From: Astropecten irregularis
Taxonomy: Eukaryota > Echinodermata > Asteroidea > Paxillosida > Astropectinidae
DNA length: 64,000 nucleotides
Reading direction: 5' to 3'
Assembly (NCBI GenBank): GCA_963971285.1
Contig: OZ020255.1
Span: 7,936,001 to 8,000,000, forward strand
Shown: positions 1 through 12,900 of the stretch, piece by piece
Position numbering within the stretch: the first letter of the stretch is position 1
Layout: each line of letters opens with the position of its first letter
Position numbers and translations under genes: made by a program
Notes under the pieces: generated by a model
Databases searched by the model: none
What the model was told of the DNA's origin: nothing
What the model saw: the letters and a program-made list of their open reading frames with translations, nothing else

Positions 1-24
1 CAGATTCGAAAATACCATGAATGT

Positions 25-170
25 TTTTTCACAATTTTCTCAAAAGGTGGGTAACATATGTGACTGGGAATTTTACAGATGACTGTTACTGTATCTTCCT
101 TGATATTTCTGCCCATGAATATGCATTTCTTTGACAAAAACTCACATGAAAGTTTAATGAAGTTACTGTT
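25..170 (+). repeat. Dispersed repeat, family R1 (copy 1)
   Basis: A segment containing ACAGATGACTGTTACTGTAT and CATTTCTTTGACAAAAA recurs at 15461-15580 and 30080-30205. All three copies share about 110 bp. No coding sequence; type unknown. Confidence 0.6.
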
Positions 171-299
171 CCATTTTTGCCGAATTCATGGAAATAGTTA
201 CTACAAGTAGTTGCAGCTTTGAGAAAAATTTTGCAAGGATCAGAAATGTCAGGCCCTCCTAACTCTAAGCAATAATAATAATGATAATAATAATTTGGG

Positions 300-640
300 A
301 GGCTAATCATCCTTACTGGCAGCTGGGGTGCTTAATTGCGAAGGATGCGGCTACAACGTGATCAAGTTGACAGCGGCGACCTAGGCTGCCAGCACAATTC
401 AACCCATGTATGATCACGGAGCACAGTCTGAGATCGGAACTGTTTGATATTTCGTGGAGGAAGAAAAAACCGAAGAACCCAGAGAAAAACCCTTGTAGCA
501 TAGAAGAGAACCAACAAACAACTCTACTCACATATGACCCAAGTTGGGATCGAACCAGGGCCTTTTTGGTGAGAGGCGAGTGCCTAACACACTTGCCACC
601 TATGCCCCCAAACGGTCTGTTAATCAGTCTGGTCATCTAT
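300..640 (-). repeat. tRNA-derived SINE, family S3 (copy 1)
   Basis: On the minus strand it has a tRNA-like A-box region (GGCATAGGTGGCAAGTGTG), a B box (GGTTCGATCCC), and then the phrase GGTTTTTCTCTGGGTTCTTC. This layout is common to marine-invertebrate SINEs. It ends in an AAT/TTA microsatellite tail (about 265-300). A related copy is at 7488-7700. Confidence 0.65.
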
Positions 641-656
641 GTCAATCCCTACTCAC

Positions 657-924
657 CTTCGGTCATGACGGCGCACACGTCCCGCAGACAGGCCACCCCG
701 TAGCCCCCTCTGACCACCAGCACGGCCGGTTTGCTCATCATTCCAGCCACCTGACTGGCTTTCTTGATCCTATCCCGTAGGAGTGTCGGGTCGTCTCCGT
801 CCGCCTGGCTCAGGGTGGCGTCGAAGAGCTTGCAACGAGCAGTAAAGGCGGCCAGGCGGGTGAGAGGTGAGCGAGCCATGCCGTAGGTCAGGCCGATGAG
901 GAGGGCATTGGCTCCTTGAGTAGC
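657..924 (-). CDS. DNHD1: Dynein HC exon 39: AAA4 with lost P-loop lysine
   Basis: Contains NALLIGLTYGMARSPLTRLA, aligned with 'G~~LLvGvGGSGkqSLtrLAafi'. The P-loop GxxxxGK(S/T) is GLTYGMARS, so the nucleotide-binding lysine is gone. Later SQVAGMMSKPAVLVVRGGYG and RDVCAVMTEG fit '~aG~~~kp~vFlftD~qi~~e~fLe~in~~L~sGevP', also without a Walker B. Phase 0 to 1; donor GTGAGT. The gene continues off the left edge. Confidence 0.95.
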
Positions 925-3900
925 CTGGATGGAAAACAAGACAGTGACCTCTGCTCACATCAGACTTTCGACTGTAATTGTCGGAGACTCTTGTACAAGC
1001 CACAAATTTAAACATCTCCTTTCTTTAGCCCTCCTTTTCCAACTGATTTCTACTTACCCACTACTTAAACTAGCTTTCCAAGTGGAAAAATCAATCCTTA
1101 AATCAATTCGTATTCATTATTGAGTGATTATACAAAATGAAGTTCAAACCATGCTGGATTTTATAAGTCTCTTTTTATTAGGTTTTCCTTTTCACTTGGT
1201 AGAGCGGTGGTACGGTATTCCGGGGGTTACTGGTTCGAATCCCTCTCCAATCAATTGCTCTTTCTTTTTTAGGTATACCTCCTTGTAACCGGCAACAACC
1301 TTATACTTACAAAGACTCTGGTGAGTTTGGCGACGTGTCTCATGGCCTCTTTGAAGAAGACCAGGTCCATCCGCTGGCTGGCAGTGCTGTTGTACTGCAT
1401 TAAGCAGCGCTGCAAGCCCTCGAAGAGCTGGGTCTCCGTACACTCCACGTAGCCTGACGGACAAACATGACAGAGGACATACAATCTATTACTAAACAAC
1501 TCAAGGTGCCTAAGAGGCACCATATCATGCCACACAAGGCAATTTTTACAGGCAACAAAAAGTCACTTTTCTGGTAGTTCCTCACTATTCCCAAGAAAGT
1601 TGAAATTAATGGGAGACTTTTGAGAACCGGTCTTCAAGTCAACAGCGCATGCGCACGCAATGGGAGACTTTTGGAGAGTCGGTCTTGAGTCAACAGCACA
1701 CGTGCAAACCATGCTTGCGCAATTGTGAGCATGCGCGCGTTGTATTGCGCGTACGTGCGCGTGCGTGCTCGTGCGCTGTTGACTCAAGACCGACTCTCCA
1801 AAAGTCTCCCATTGTGAGCATGCGCATGTTGTTTTGCGCCTGCAGTGTTGTGCGTGCGCGTGCGCTGTTGACTTGAAGACCGGTTCTCAAAAGTCTCTCA
1901 TTCATGAATGGTATTTCTTCTTGGAGAAGAAATACTCTCGAGTGCGACATGGGCCTTACACATAACATAAGCACAATCTTCAAGTCATGTTTAGCAGCAA
2001 GCAAAGGATCAAAAATCTGAGGACGCACATGGGAGTGCAATAATCTTTCAAGGGGGCGTTGAAGACAATATGAAGTGAACAACACTTTTGGCGAGACTTC
2101 ATATGGGGACCTGGAAGGGGCACATACAAAGAGTATACAAGTTACACCCAAACTGAGGTTTATCAAGAATCGCCCTAAAGGATGAGGTGTTTTGTACCAC
2201 TGAAATGTTTGTCACCGAGAAGGAAAACTGAATGGGGTATTTAAACAGATGTAGATTGCTTTGGTAATGGATGTAGAAAGTTTTGATGGACGGTTACCTC
2301 GTTCACTTTCCCGGACGCCAGACACCACGTACTTGGCAAAGATAATGTCACACAGATTCTCCCCTGGCTTTTGCACCTACAAGGAAGAAAGGAAAAGAGT
2401 GTTAGGCTGTGTCCGAATTCCGAAATCTCTGGCTGCAGCCGCTGACTATGGCAGTGGCAGCAATATATGATTAGCCTGATAATCTCATCGGACGCGATTT
2501 GAAATTGAACGACCTACCTGGTCCATGGTCAAGAGTGGTCCGCGGTAACGGTCAACCTGGGATTCGGCCACGGGACCGATCTGGAAGGTGACCCCCCGGT
2601 TGCGGCCCTTGGTGCCAAGCCTGGCCTCCCCGCCGTCCCGTCGCTTGGCCAGCCCGTCCTTGATGGCCGGCGTGAGCGTCTTGGACTGCTGGTGGTTGGG
2701 CTTGGCGACGGCGGGTGGGGTGGGCTGTCGGGTGGTGATGGACGGAGGGACGGGCTGCGAAGGCTGTCTGGCGCCCTCATCTGCTGCAACATGATCGCCA
2801 CCTGTGTTTTAGAAACATAAAGCACCGATTCAACACCCTTAAATATTCAAAGCATATTATGCATTGTTTATTAACAATTCATTTACCAAGCTATCAGTTC
2901 AAGTCATCTTCAAGAAAACACAACGTCAACTTTACAAGCTTCATGTAAATGTTCTGATCGTTGAGGTAGCAGGACAAAGTCAGAATAATGTCTTTGAGCT
3001 ACCAAAATTTTATTTTTTGTCATACAGTGCAGTAATAGTTCCTTGAAATTAGCCTACAAATACCAAAAATTCTTTGTGTATTATGGGTTTGGGTGATGCG
3101 ACCTAGCTAGTTGTCTGGTGTGTTGTACTCCAGGTCTAGTGGTCAATCTACAGATTGTGGGTTTGAATCCAACCATGGGCTAGTGGTGCTTGCATCCTTG
3201 GGCAAGATGCTTTGTCACATATTGCTCCTCTTCACCCAGGAGTAAATGGGTACCTGTGAGGGCGAAGATGGCTTTGTGTGCTTGATTAGCCTTTGTGTGT
3301 TTACAACAGCTGGGACTGTATACTCCCCAAGGAGTTGAGATTGTTTCAAGAATGTAAATACAGCCCAATGACCAGGGATAATAAAAAATTATTTATGCTA
3401 GCATATGGTACATGTATGTGACCAGAGACCAACAAGAGGTGCCAGGGAGCTATGTGATTGCCATGTGACAACCTGGTGTTCATCACTAAGAGGAATCTCT
3501 TCTACCTGCTGGAACCTTGTCTGCTTCCTCTGAGTTGCTCTGCTCGGTCACTGTAGATCCTGGAGAAAATATTACAAATACAAATGTGATGATAGGTAGT
3601 GTGACACTTGGGAAGGTAGACTGGCATCATAAAGAAAAGGGAAAGGTGTTATTCGTTTGTACAGCTCTTCAAAGTCATTAAAGAGAAACTTTAATGTACT
3701 GGTCGGGCTCAGCTACTGAAAAGCCTGGCCAGGTCCTGATCTTTGGGACTGATTCCTCCTCTTGTTAGCTCTGAACTTTACAACAAATAGAGTTTTGCTT
3801 AAAATCAATCAAGCCTCGCTTCTGGATACTGTCCATGATCAAAGATGCACTCAATCTGTCAAACAGGTTAATAGTACCAGGGCACAGCAGGGGCTTGAAG

Positions 3901-6900
3901 TTGATAGTTCAAGGCTAGGGTTTATAGAAGCCTAAGCCCTCAGGCAAAGCCAAGGCCTAACCTGGCTTTTCAGTGGCCAGGCCTGACCAGTATTTAAGTT
4001 TTTTTCTCTAACTTACTTGGTAAGTTGAGATAATAGTCATGATAATAATGCAAATTTATGTAATTTGTAAGAGGGTCTAAATTTCTGCAAACACCGATGA
4101 TAATGGGTTGAAATCTTGTTGGATGTGACTCAGTTCTCCGGGTTACACAGATCTTGTGTGGAGTTGCTCAAGAACTGTGATCATGGTTACAAAGATTGTG
4201 ACCCCAAATTCCAACTACAATTTGGTCAGTAAGGCAGTTTATGAAACCACAGCTTGGGCTTGGGCTTAGGCTCTGTCATCTAAAAGCTGAAAATACAGGT
4301 TGTGGTTTTTCCCCCAGAGGTTGAAATTCAGTATTCTTGTTCGAAACAGAGCATCCACTTCGTAACTGTACCCAAAAACCTCTATTTTGATACCTGTCAC
4401 TTTAAAATGGAAGTAAGAAATGGAGCCCGAGCCGGAGCCTAAGCCGAGCCAATGTTTGGAAAGGCCCTACGAAAACAAACAATTAAGTCAAAACTCAAAA
4501 ACATCAAACAGTCCAACAAATACACACACAGAGATATAAAACAACAGCAACAGATAACACATCACATCAAACACAGAGTGTAGTATACAAACAAACCTGC
4601 TGATGACTGGAGGGATGGTGTGGCAGACGCTATGTCCCTGTCTGATTCCGCGTCCCCTTCCTCAGACAGCTCGGTGCTATCTGCTTAGTGCACATCATAC
4701 GTGGACAGAGAGTGCAGTCAGAATGTTCAGGGCACAATATGCAATAGCACAACATAGGATGTGAGTAATAACTAGGAGAATAGTTATAGGGGCCTTTCTC
4801 AAAGCTCGGCTCCGACTCCGGTTTATCTCTGTCATCTATATGCGGAAAATATATAGGTTGTGGTTTTTCATTGAAACTGAAGCTCTATTTTCTTTTTCAA
4901 ACCGGAGAATCTACTTCCGAATCGTAGCCAAAAGTCTCTTTTTTGATAGCCGATATTTTAAAATGGATTCACAAAATGGAGCCGGAGCCAGAGCCGCAAC
5001 CGCAGCCGGATCCAGAGCCAGATCCAGAGCTGGGCTTTGAGAAAGGTCCCACAGGCTTGAGGCTAGGCTTGGGACTTATTTCGGTACCACACTGATGAAA
5101 CTAATTTGAAAAAGACTGGGTACTACATAATCTTACAAACTGGTACCCGTTTAAAAGAAACATTTGAGTCAAGACTGGTATCCATTAGATATAGACTGGT
5201 GCATGTTTGAAACACAATGGTAAATTTGTACGAAATACACTACCACACAGGAAAATATAGAAGACTGTCTACTACTAAGAACATATCAGGAGTGACAACT
5301 GTGTGCAATGCAATGGTACAAGCTATATGTGATACTACAAGAACAGTAGAACACTATACAAAAGTTGTTGGTAGCGTGAAAAGGCCTAAGGGACACACTT
5401 CTACAAATGATAACAGCACATTCACACCATCTGACAAACACGAAGTGACTGAGATTCCCAGGGTCTTTACCAAGCCAGGTTTGTATGAGGCTAGGCTTTG
5501 GACTTATTTCGCTATCGCCATTTGAGGCCCAAAAACCGAAACGATGGGATTGGGCAACGTGACAAAACTGAAGAAAGGCTCCATGGGTCGATTTCATGAA
5601 GCCCTGCGATTGATTGTAACTCGAGTTACGAAGGATAACCCACGTAGGGCTCTAATGCATCAAAAGTCCTACGATCGATAGTAAGTTACGAAGAGTTTGG
5701 GGAAATCAACCCCAGTTTCGCCATGTATAGATCTCAAGCCCTTCATTTCATTTGGGACACCGAATGGTGGTTACAGCAAAATCAATCCCAAGTCTAGCAT
5801 CAAGCCGCATTTCGTAACGGCTCCAAGTGAAGTCCCTCTATCTTACCTCGAGCACCTGATGATATCCCAGTGATCTCCCTGCTCATGCCCGGTGTGGTTC
5901 CCATCTCATCAACCACATCGGAGTCCAGACTCGAATCCTGTCCAGGGGCATAATGAGAGGTAGAAACAATAATAGCCAAATGAGAACTTAGGATATAGCG
6001 GTATGTGAGCTGTTTCATGACATCTGACTGGCAAACCAACATAGATAGTCAGTTTCCCTTGTGGTTATTTGATCATTTATTTATATTAATTAAAAAGCTG
6101 TAACCTCTTTAAGTGATCCCACATATACTGTTCCCAGGTTGCAGCATTGCTGCGCGTATCAGTGAAATGATCCTTGGGGTATAGCGGTATGTGAGTGGTT
6201 TCATGGCTTCTGACTGGCAAACAAACAAAGATAATTGAGTATTAGGGACACCCCCAACATAGAGCTGGATAGCTCAGTTGGTAAGAGCGCAGATACGGTA
6301 TTCTGGAGGTCGCTGGTTCAAAACCCCGCTCCAGTCAATTTTTCTTTGTTCACTTTTCAACGAAAAATAAGAACTTTATCAGAACTCCCCAAAATTCTTT
6401 TCATCAGCCCCGCCCCCTTCAGGAACTTGAAGAACATTTTCAAATTATTTTCATTTATGGGCTATAATTGAAATTCTCCGACCAAAAACATTTCATTTCA
6501 CCAATTTGTTTGACTGCTTCTAAATTTTGAAATCATTGAATTAAAAAATGTCACGAGGCAAAATGACTTTATTTCAGGTTATCCATTTGGGTATTATAAA
6601 GAAAAATTTGTCAAAATTGTTTACCTTTGGTATCTGTTTATATTTTGTTTGTTTGTTTATTTACGGTAATGTAGTCAGTATGATAATTGGGGCAACCTGT
6701 AGCTAGCTACATCCTTCATAAGCTATGAGCAAACAGTCACCAATTTAATTCTGCCAACTCGAATCTCAAACGCCCTCATCAGTTTAGGTACAGTACAGGA
6801 TTGGTAAACATACCCAAACAGAAATGTTCACAGATTTACGTATGAACTATCCGGATATAAAGATGGTGCTGGTAGAAACATATTGTTAGAATATTTCCAG

Positions 6901-9900
6901 AAATTAGTAAAACAAAGATTGAAAACGGTTTTGATCTTGAGTAAGATCAAAACCATTCTTTATGTTTTATAAGAAAAAATGAGTCAGGTGTTTGCTATTT
7001 TCTCTTGACTCAGATGTCCGATTGAGCTCAAATTTTAACAGGTTCATTCTTTCATGTACATGTTTGATCAGACAAAGTATGGGTGCTTCTCTGTGATGTT
7101 TACCAATCATGTATTATACCTTTAAGTATTTATACCTTTAGTGTTTTCATGCACTATATTTTTCTACTATTAGCATACAAGCCTATTCTACTGCTACCAT
7201 CAGAAAATTAGCATTGAAGAATTTGTAAGAAAGGCACACAGCAATGCAGATGAGGTTCTAGACTTCGGAAAGATGATAAATACAGTGGAAAATAGCAGCA
7301 CACACACAAAGCATTGGGTTATGAATGTTAAGCAAGCGATGAGGCGATTTATCAAATTTAACTCCATAAAGCTAGAAGACAGAAAACGTAATTTACACGT
7401 AAAACATTTTTACAAATAGGGTATTAGGGAGACAGGTAAGCATCTGAAAGTGAACATGTGGGAGACATCGGGAAATAGGGAGACATTTGGGAGTCAGGTT
7501 GGCGGAGCGGTTCTTTCCTCGCCTTTCACCTCTGGCGGACCGGGTTCATTGTACGGCTTGGTCCACAAGTGGATCGGGTTTTCAGTCATCCCTATCTGAT
7601 TCTGTGGGTTTTACCCAGAATATTACTCTGGGGTTTTCCTCCCACCTGTAAACATTATGGCACATTTTCACAAGTTCTGTTCTGTAAATTTGATTGCACA
7701 CAGTTCAGTATTGATCCTTATTTCATTATAGTCTTGAGGAAATGTTTTTGTTTTTCTTTTTGTTTGACACATCCTTGTTACCATGGCAACCAGACACCAA
7801 TCACCCAAACTAAGAAAGTAACCCCAGCCAACAAAGTGGAAAAAAAAAGGGGGGAAAAAAGGAAAAGAAATGAAACTGCATTTTGCATGAAAGCATATTC
7901 ATTTCAATTTAGTTTTAATAATCTCTAGAGCAGCAGCACCCATGATTTTTCAAGTTAAAAAGCCATAACACACCAACCCATGATTTCTATTGTTGGTTTA
8001 AATGTTTGTAATGATGGGAGAAAGACGTAGCGTGAATGATGGTTTGCATGTTACGTCAGCAACAAACTGGAATTTGCGTTTTGTTTATGGCGGGATTTTC
8101 GACAAAACTCACAAAACTTATTGGGGAGGCTGGCAAGGAGCCAATCCCAGGCAACAGGGATAAAAAGAGAGACGGAGTGCTTGCCGGACTCTCAAAATGC
8201 TGCAGTATCATCCACGGCAACGAAAGAAGGAAAAGAAATACAAGTGTATAGTTAGACAAATCAAACAACAAGAGAGGAGATCGAGGTGTTGTATCGGGAG
8301 GAATTTCACATTGTGCCAGGTCCCCACTATCAAGATTAGCAGCTCGATTGAAATCGTAGTCTTAATCGTGGAGTAATCGTAGTCATGTTGATCATAGACA
8401 ATTTTTGGACGGTTCAAAAAATTTTGTATGATCAACACGATCAATCATTAATTGTGATAATCGCACCAGGGATCGATTTCACGAAGCCCTACGATCAATC
8501 GTAACTTGAGTAACGAAGGATAACCCAATATCCTCTGTAGGGCTTCAATGCATCATAAGCCCTACGATTGAAGTTACGATGAGTTTAGTGAAATCGACCC
8601 CAGATCATATTGGATTGTAACAAAACCCACCATATCACAACAAATCACGCTTCCAAACACGCTTGATCGGGAACAACCTGGTACACTACAATCACCATTC
8701 TGTTTAGATTTGCTATGATCTCTGTTAAGATTTGCTGTGACGCATTGTGGGTACCTCGTAACCAAACATGAAATTTCAAAGAAATTCCACGATCAAACTC
8801 GCATTAGCAACCTAGCATTAGCACTGTCTGCGCATATGTGCACTCTTCTCTGTAACCTACTTTGTAGAGATCTATATGTACCATTTTTTTTAAGAAAAGG
8901 AAAACAACAACAAAATATCTCAGGACTTTCAAAGGCATGCCATCGAAGTCAGAAAAAAGCAAACTTTTAGATCTATTTTGGGAAAGAAACAAAAAGGAGA
9001 TTCACACAGATTATTTGAGGGAAAAAAGTGCATGCAAATTATCTTTAAAGGGAAAAAGACAACATCAATTTTTTCTAAAAAGATTGAAAACAAGAAACAT
9101 AGCACGCAAAAGAAGATTTTATTTTGTTGGTCAAAACAAAAATAATACAGACTCGATTACAGCACTGCGGCATGTACACTCTCTCTCAGAGAAATGATCC
9201 CGCTTCTGACACCAACACCGTGATCTGACTGCCTACCTGATCAGGCTCGTGAGTGCTGTTGACAGGCGTGAGCGTTCGTGGTTTCTCTTCTCCAGTGCAG
9301 AAGCGTTGTTCCACGATTTGTTCCAGCACCTTGCAGAACCAGGCCTCATCTATGGAAATCAAGCAAAAAAATGTTCGTGTTGGAAATTACTTGAGTGAAA
9401 CAATTTATATAGCGAGGTATCTTTCCTCAAAGTAACGGTCTCAAATCAGAAACGCGGAACTCTTTCAAGGTTAATGGTTATTAATATTCCCAAAATAATT
9501 TTTCCCTGTATGAACTTGTCAAAAAATAGATCTCTGGTCAAATTTACCTTCTTTAGACGCAACTCTGTCACAGTATGTCCTGGTAGCCTCGTGACACCAC
9601 AGTCGGACCACTGTCCGCATCATCGGTGGGGCAGTGGACACTGCTTGACCATCACTCCCCTTGACCACAACCCTCCGGCCTCGACCAGCTGCAAGAAAAT
9701 CAATCAATAAATACGTCAATAAACATAAATACATCTGAATTTGATTACATTACAATTTTATAATAAAGCTTTTTCACTGTTCTGCAATTTAAATATGCCA
9801 TCTGATAAAAAAATATGAATAAAATAAATACAAATTGTAGTGTATATTGATAGTAAAAATACAGTATACAGTCAACTGTGACAGCCACAAAATGAGATAA

Positions 9901-12900
9901 AATGAGAAAGATCCTACTAGGTTTGAAATGCGTCAGGCTCCAAACAAATAAAAATAATGACAGATAGTACCAACTGACAACAAACGAACAAGTAAACTAA
10001 TGAACAAACAAAGAAATGAACAAATGAACAGCCTAATTAATTCGATAAAGATCCTGCTAAGATCGAAACACGTCAGGCCCTCCTATAAAAACTCCAAGCA
10101 TTTTATAAATTTCAGGTCATTATTTTGGCTGATGAGCAGTGTCCAGTTTATTAATTGTATTGAGTTTATTACTTCAAAATCAACAAATGAACAAAGGAAC
10201 AAATTAACAAGTAAACAACCAAACAAAAAAACAAATGAACAAATGAACAAGTATACGTATATAAACAAAGGAACAAGTAAACAAATGAACATATGAACAA
10301 ACGAACGAACGAACAAGTAAACAAATGGAACAAAAAAGTTAACGAACGAACAAACAAACATACAAAACGGCAGATGAATAAACGAATAAGCAAATAAACA
10401 AATAAACAAACAAACGAAAAACCAAACAAACAAACAAATTAACAAATGAAAAGCAAATTCATAAAAAAAGCTCAAAAAACCATATACTCATCAACATTTA
10501 ACAAATGCCTATTAAAATTCACAACATCATGTGTCAATGCCCAAAGTTCATTGACCTCTGCACATTCCAACGAACCTATCATTTTGTCGCCATAGAAACC
10601 CAAATCATTTCTTTCTCAAAAAACCAGTGAGTTGAAATTGATGGATACCCAAACATCACAGTACAAAGTTTGATCACAGCTCATTTGCATAATAATATAA
10701 CCTTTGTATGTTGTCAAGTGGTTGGATTAGACATGCCACCAGTCTACGCAAGTTATTTTGTTCACACCTGAACTCTACACTATTAGTTTTAGAATTTTTC
10801 AGGCACCACATTGCCTAGCGAACACAATTTGCAGTCTACTGACAACAGCCGATGAATAATGGCAAACAGACTTGATTCAAGTCTATTATTGTATTCAGAA
10901 GATAATGAGCTGAGGTTGGAGAAAGGAATGAAAGGACTTGAACAAGTTTAGCACTGAATCCAGGGAGTAGCATTGGTTATGCTTGGGCGGTTATATTATA
11001 TTATGCCATCATTGATCATACCACACAGTGTCAGTGTGCTCCATATGAATCTTTACTTTACATGTACGCCATAGCCTACTCGTCAAGCCTGTGTACAATA
11101 TGATGCAGGCAAGAGTTGGAGATTATTAGCCAGTTACTGTATATCTTCTTGTTGTGGATCATAACCTTTGCCTTGGTGGATATATCCGGAAGTAGGCCTA
11201 CTAACTATGGAGGTAAAAATATGTTTAGGGATCAAAGACACCATTTTAATTTGAGTGAGTGGTTGGCAATGACCGATAATACCATGATAGTGATGATAGC
11301 ACAGAGTATATTTACATGTGCATGATGTACCTTGCTCTTTGGTGATAGTGTTACTATTAATTGCTATGTTGCTTTTGTTAGTAAAAAGATAAGATCATTA
11401 TCATGTACAATGTACATTGTACTACAGCCCAGTGTACAGGTGTATGTTTGATGTGATTTACAATGAACAACTGTTGATCTCTTTAATATTGCTGTGGTAA
11501 AGTTGATGGCTAGCTAATTACATGTAATTAGTACCACGTACATGTAGGTAGTCAAGGGAGTAAATTAGTTATGTTCATGTTCATGCACATGTACATGTAC
11601 ACCTCACCTGTAGTAGCCCTACAGTACTGTACATGTACATATACATACGTGTACATGTATACTGGTAGACTCATGTACAATGTACATGAACAGAATGTAC
11701 AGTAAAGGCCCATGTATACTTAGTACATGTTTCATGTATACTGTATGTTCTATCATCAAGGAGGAATAAGAACACAGTGTCAGTGTACCGGGGCGGCACA
11801 ATTAATGGGAATGCATAATTGCACATAACACATATCTGCTAATACTGATTGATTATTTATAATCCAAAAGGAGATCAATGGTAGATATGAGAGTGGTACT
11901 GACTTTGCAGTTTTTTTGTACTAAAATTTGTAGTAAAATTTACAAAATAGAGCGGGCTTTTAGTGTAGCATCTCCCACCTTGTGGAATTCAATACCAGTT
12001 ACAATCCGTCAAATTTCATCTCTGGATAATTTTAAAACTCAAGTTAAGACACACTTGTTTAGAGCTGCCTTTCAGAAGTAGGCCTAGTCGGGTTTTATCA
12101 TGTTTTTATTTGGTTTTCACTTCTTGTTGTATTGTCATTTTATGTATTTTACATGTAACGAATATTACTTTGTATTATGTTTTAATGAAATGTTTAGTAT
12201 TAATGTACACCTATTGTGATTTTTTAAGCTTAATCTGAATTTTTAATCTTGTACTGCGCTTTTCAACAGGCTGTGCCTGGAAAGGGCGCAATATAAATAC
12301 AATAAATTATTTATTATAATTATTATTTTAAAGCCCTGGAAGAATTTCACTGACGTCCATCACTTGTACACAAAGTTCAACAAACCTATGGGACAGAGGG
12401 CGTTTTGAGAAAAATAGCTACCGCCGCGCTGTATTCTACATAAATTTCTAAGTGTATAATTGTAGGTAAAAAAAACCCTGAAAATCTCACTTTTCAGATA
12501 AGCTACCCCAGTATTATACACCTGAGATTGAAACTTAATTGTTCATCATGACTTGCATCCAATATAAAGTTAACTCTTGGAATTAGAAATAACCCTCCAC
12601 AAAAAATACAGGCCTACTAGAAGTAGAAAGTAGACGATGAAAAGAAAAAAAAAGTGTTGCAGGCGGTCAAAACCCAGTTTCACTGAAAAAAAAAATTCAA
12701 TGATGGTCAGTTACTACAAAAATATATTTTTTTAAAGAGTTCCAAAGAACATAAAAACTGCTTGGGTCATGCAAATTTTTTTAATACTGTATCATGTATT
12801 TTCAAAGATTTTTCTAACAAATTACGTTTTGAGTCCTGGCAGATTCATGTTTCTTTTCAACATAAATCATTTAAAAAGTGCAAACAATTATTTAAAAATT

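Noticed and set aside
313-636. Additional dynein exon left of exon 39
   Set aside because: The open frame comes from a SINE body; no dynein motif and no matching phase-1 acceptor.
2529-2825. Pro/Ser/Arg-rich protein in the other frame of exon 36
   Set aside because: That frame does not match the phases of exons 35 and 37; the accepted frame does.
5053-5525. Pair of direct repeats (GAGGCTAGGCTT.GGACTTATTTCG) as ends of a larger element
   Set aside because: Only about 30 bp shared; no further supporting structure was seen between them.
10000-10475. Phe/Cys/Leu-rich reading frames resembling membrane proteins
   Set aside because: They arise from the degenerate AACA repeat and have no family similarity.
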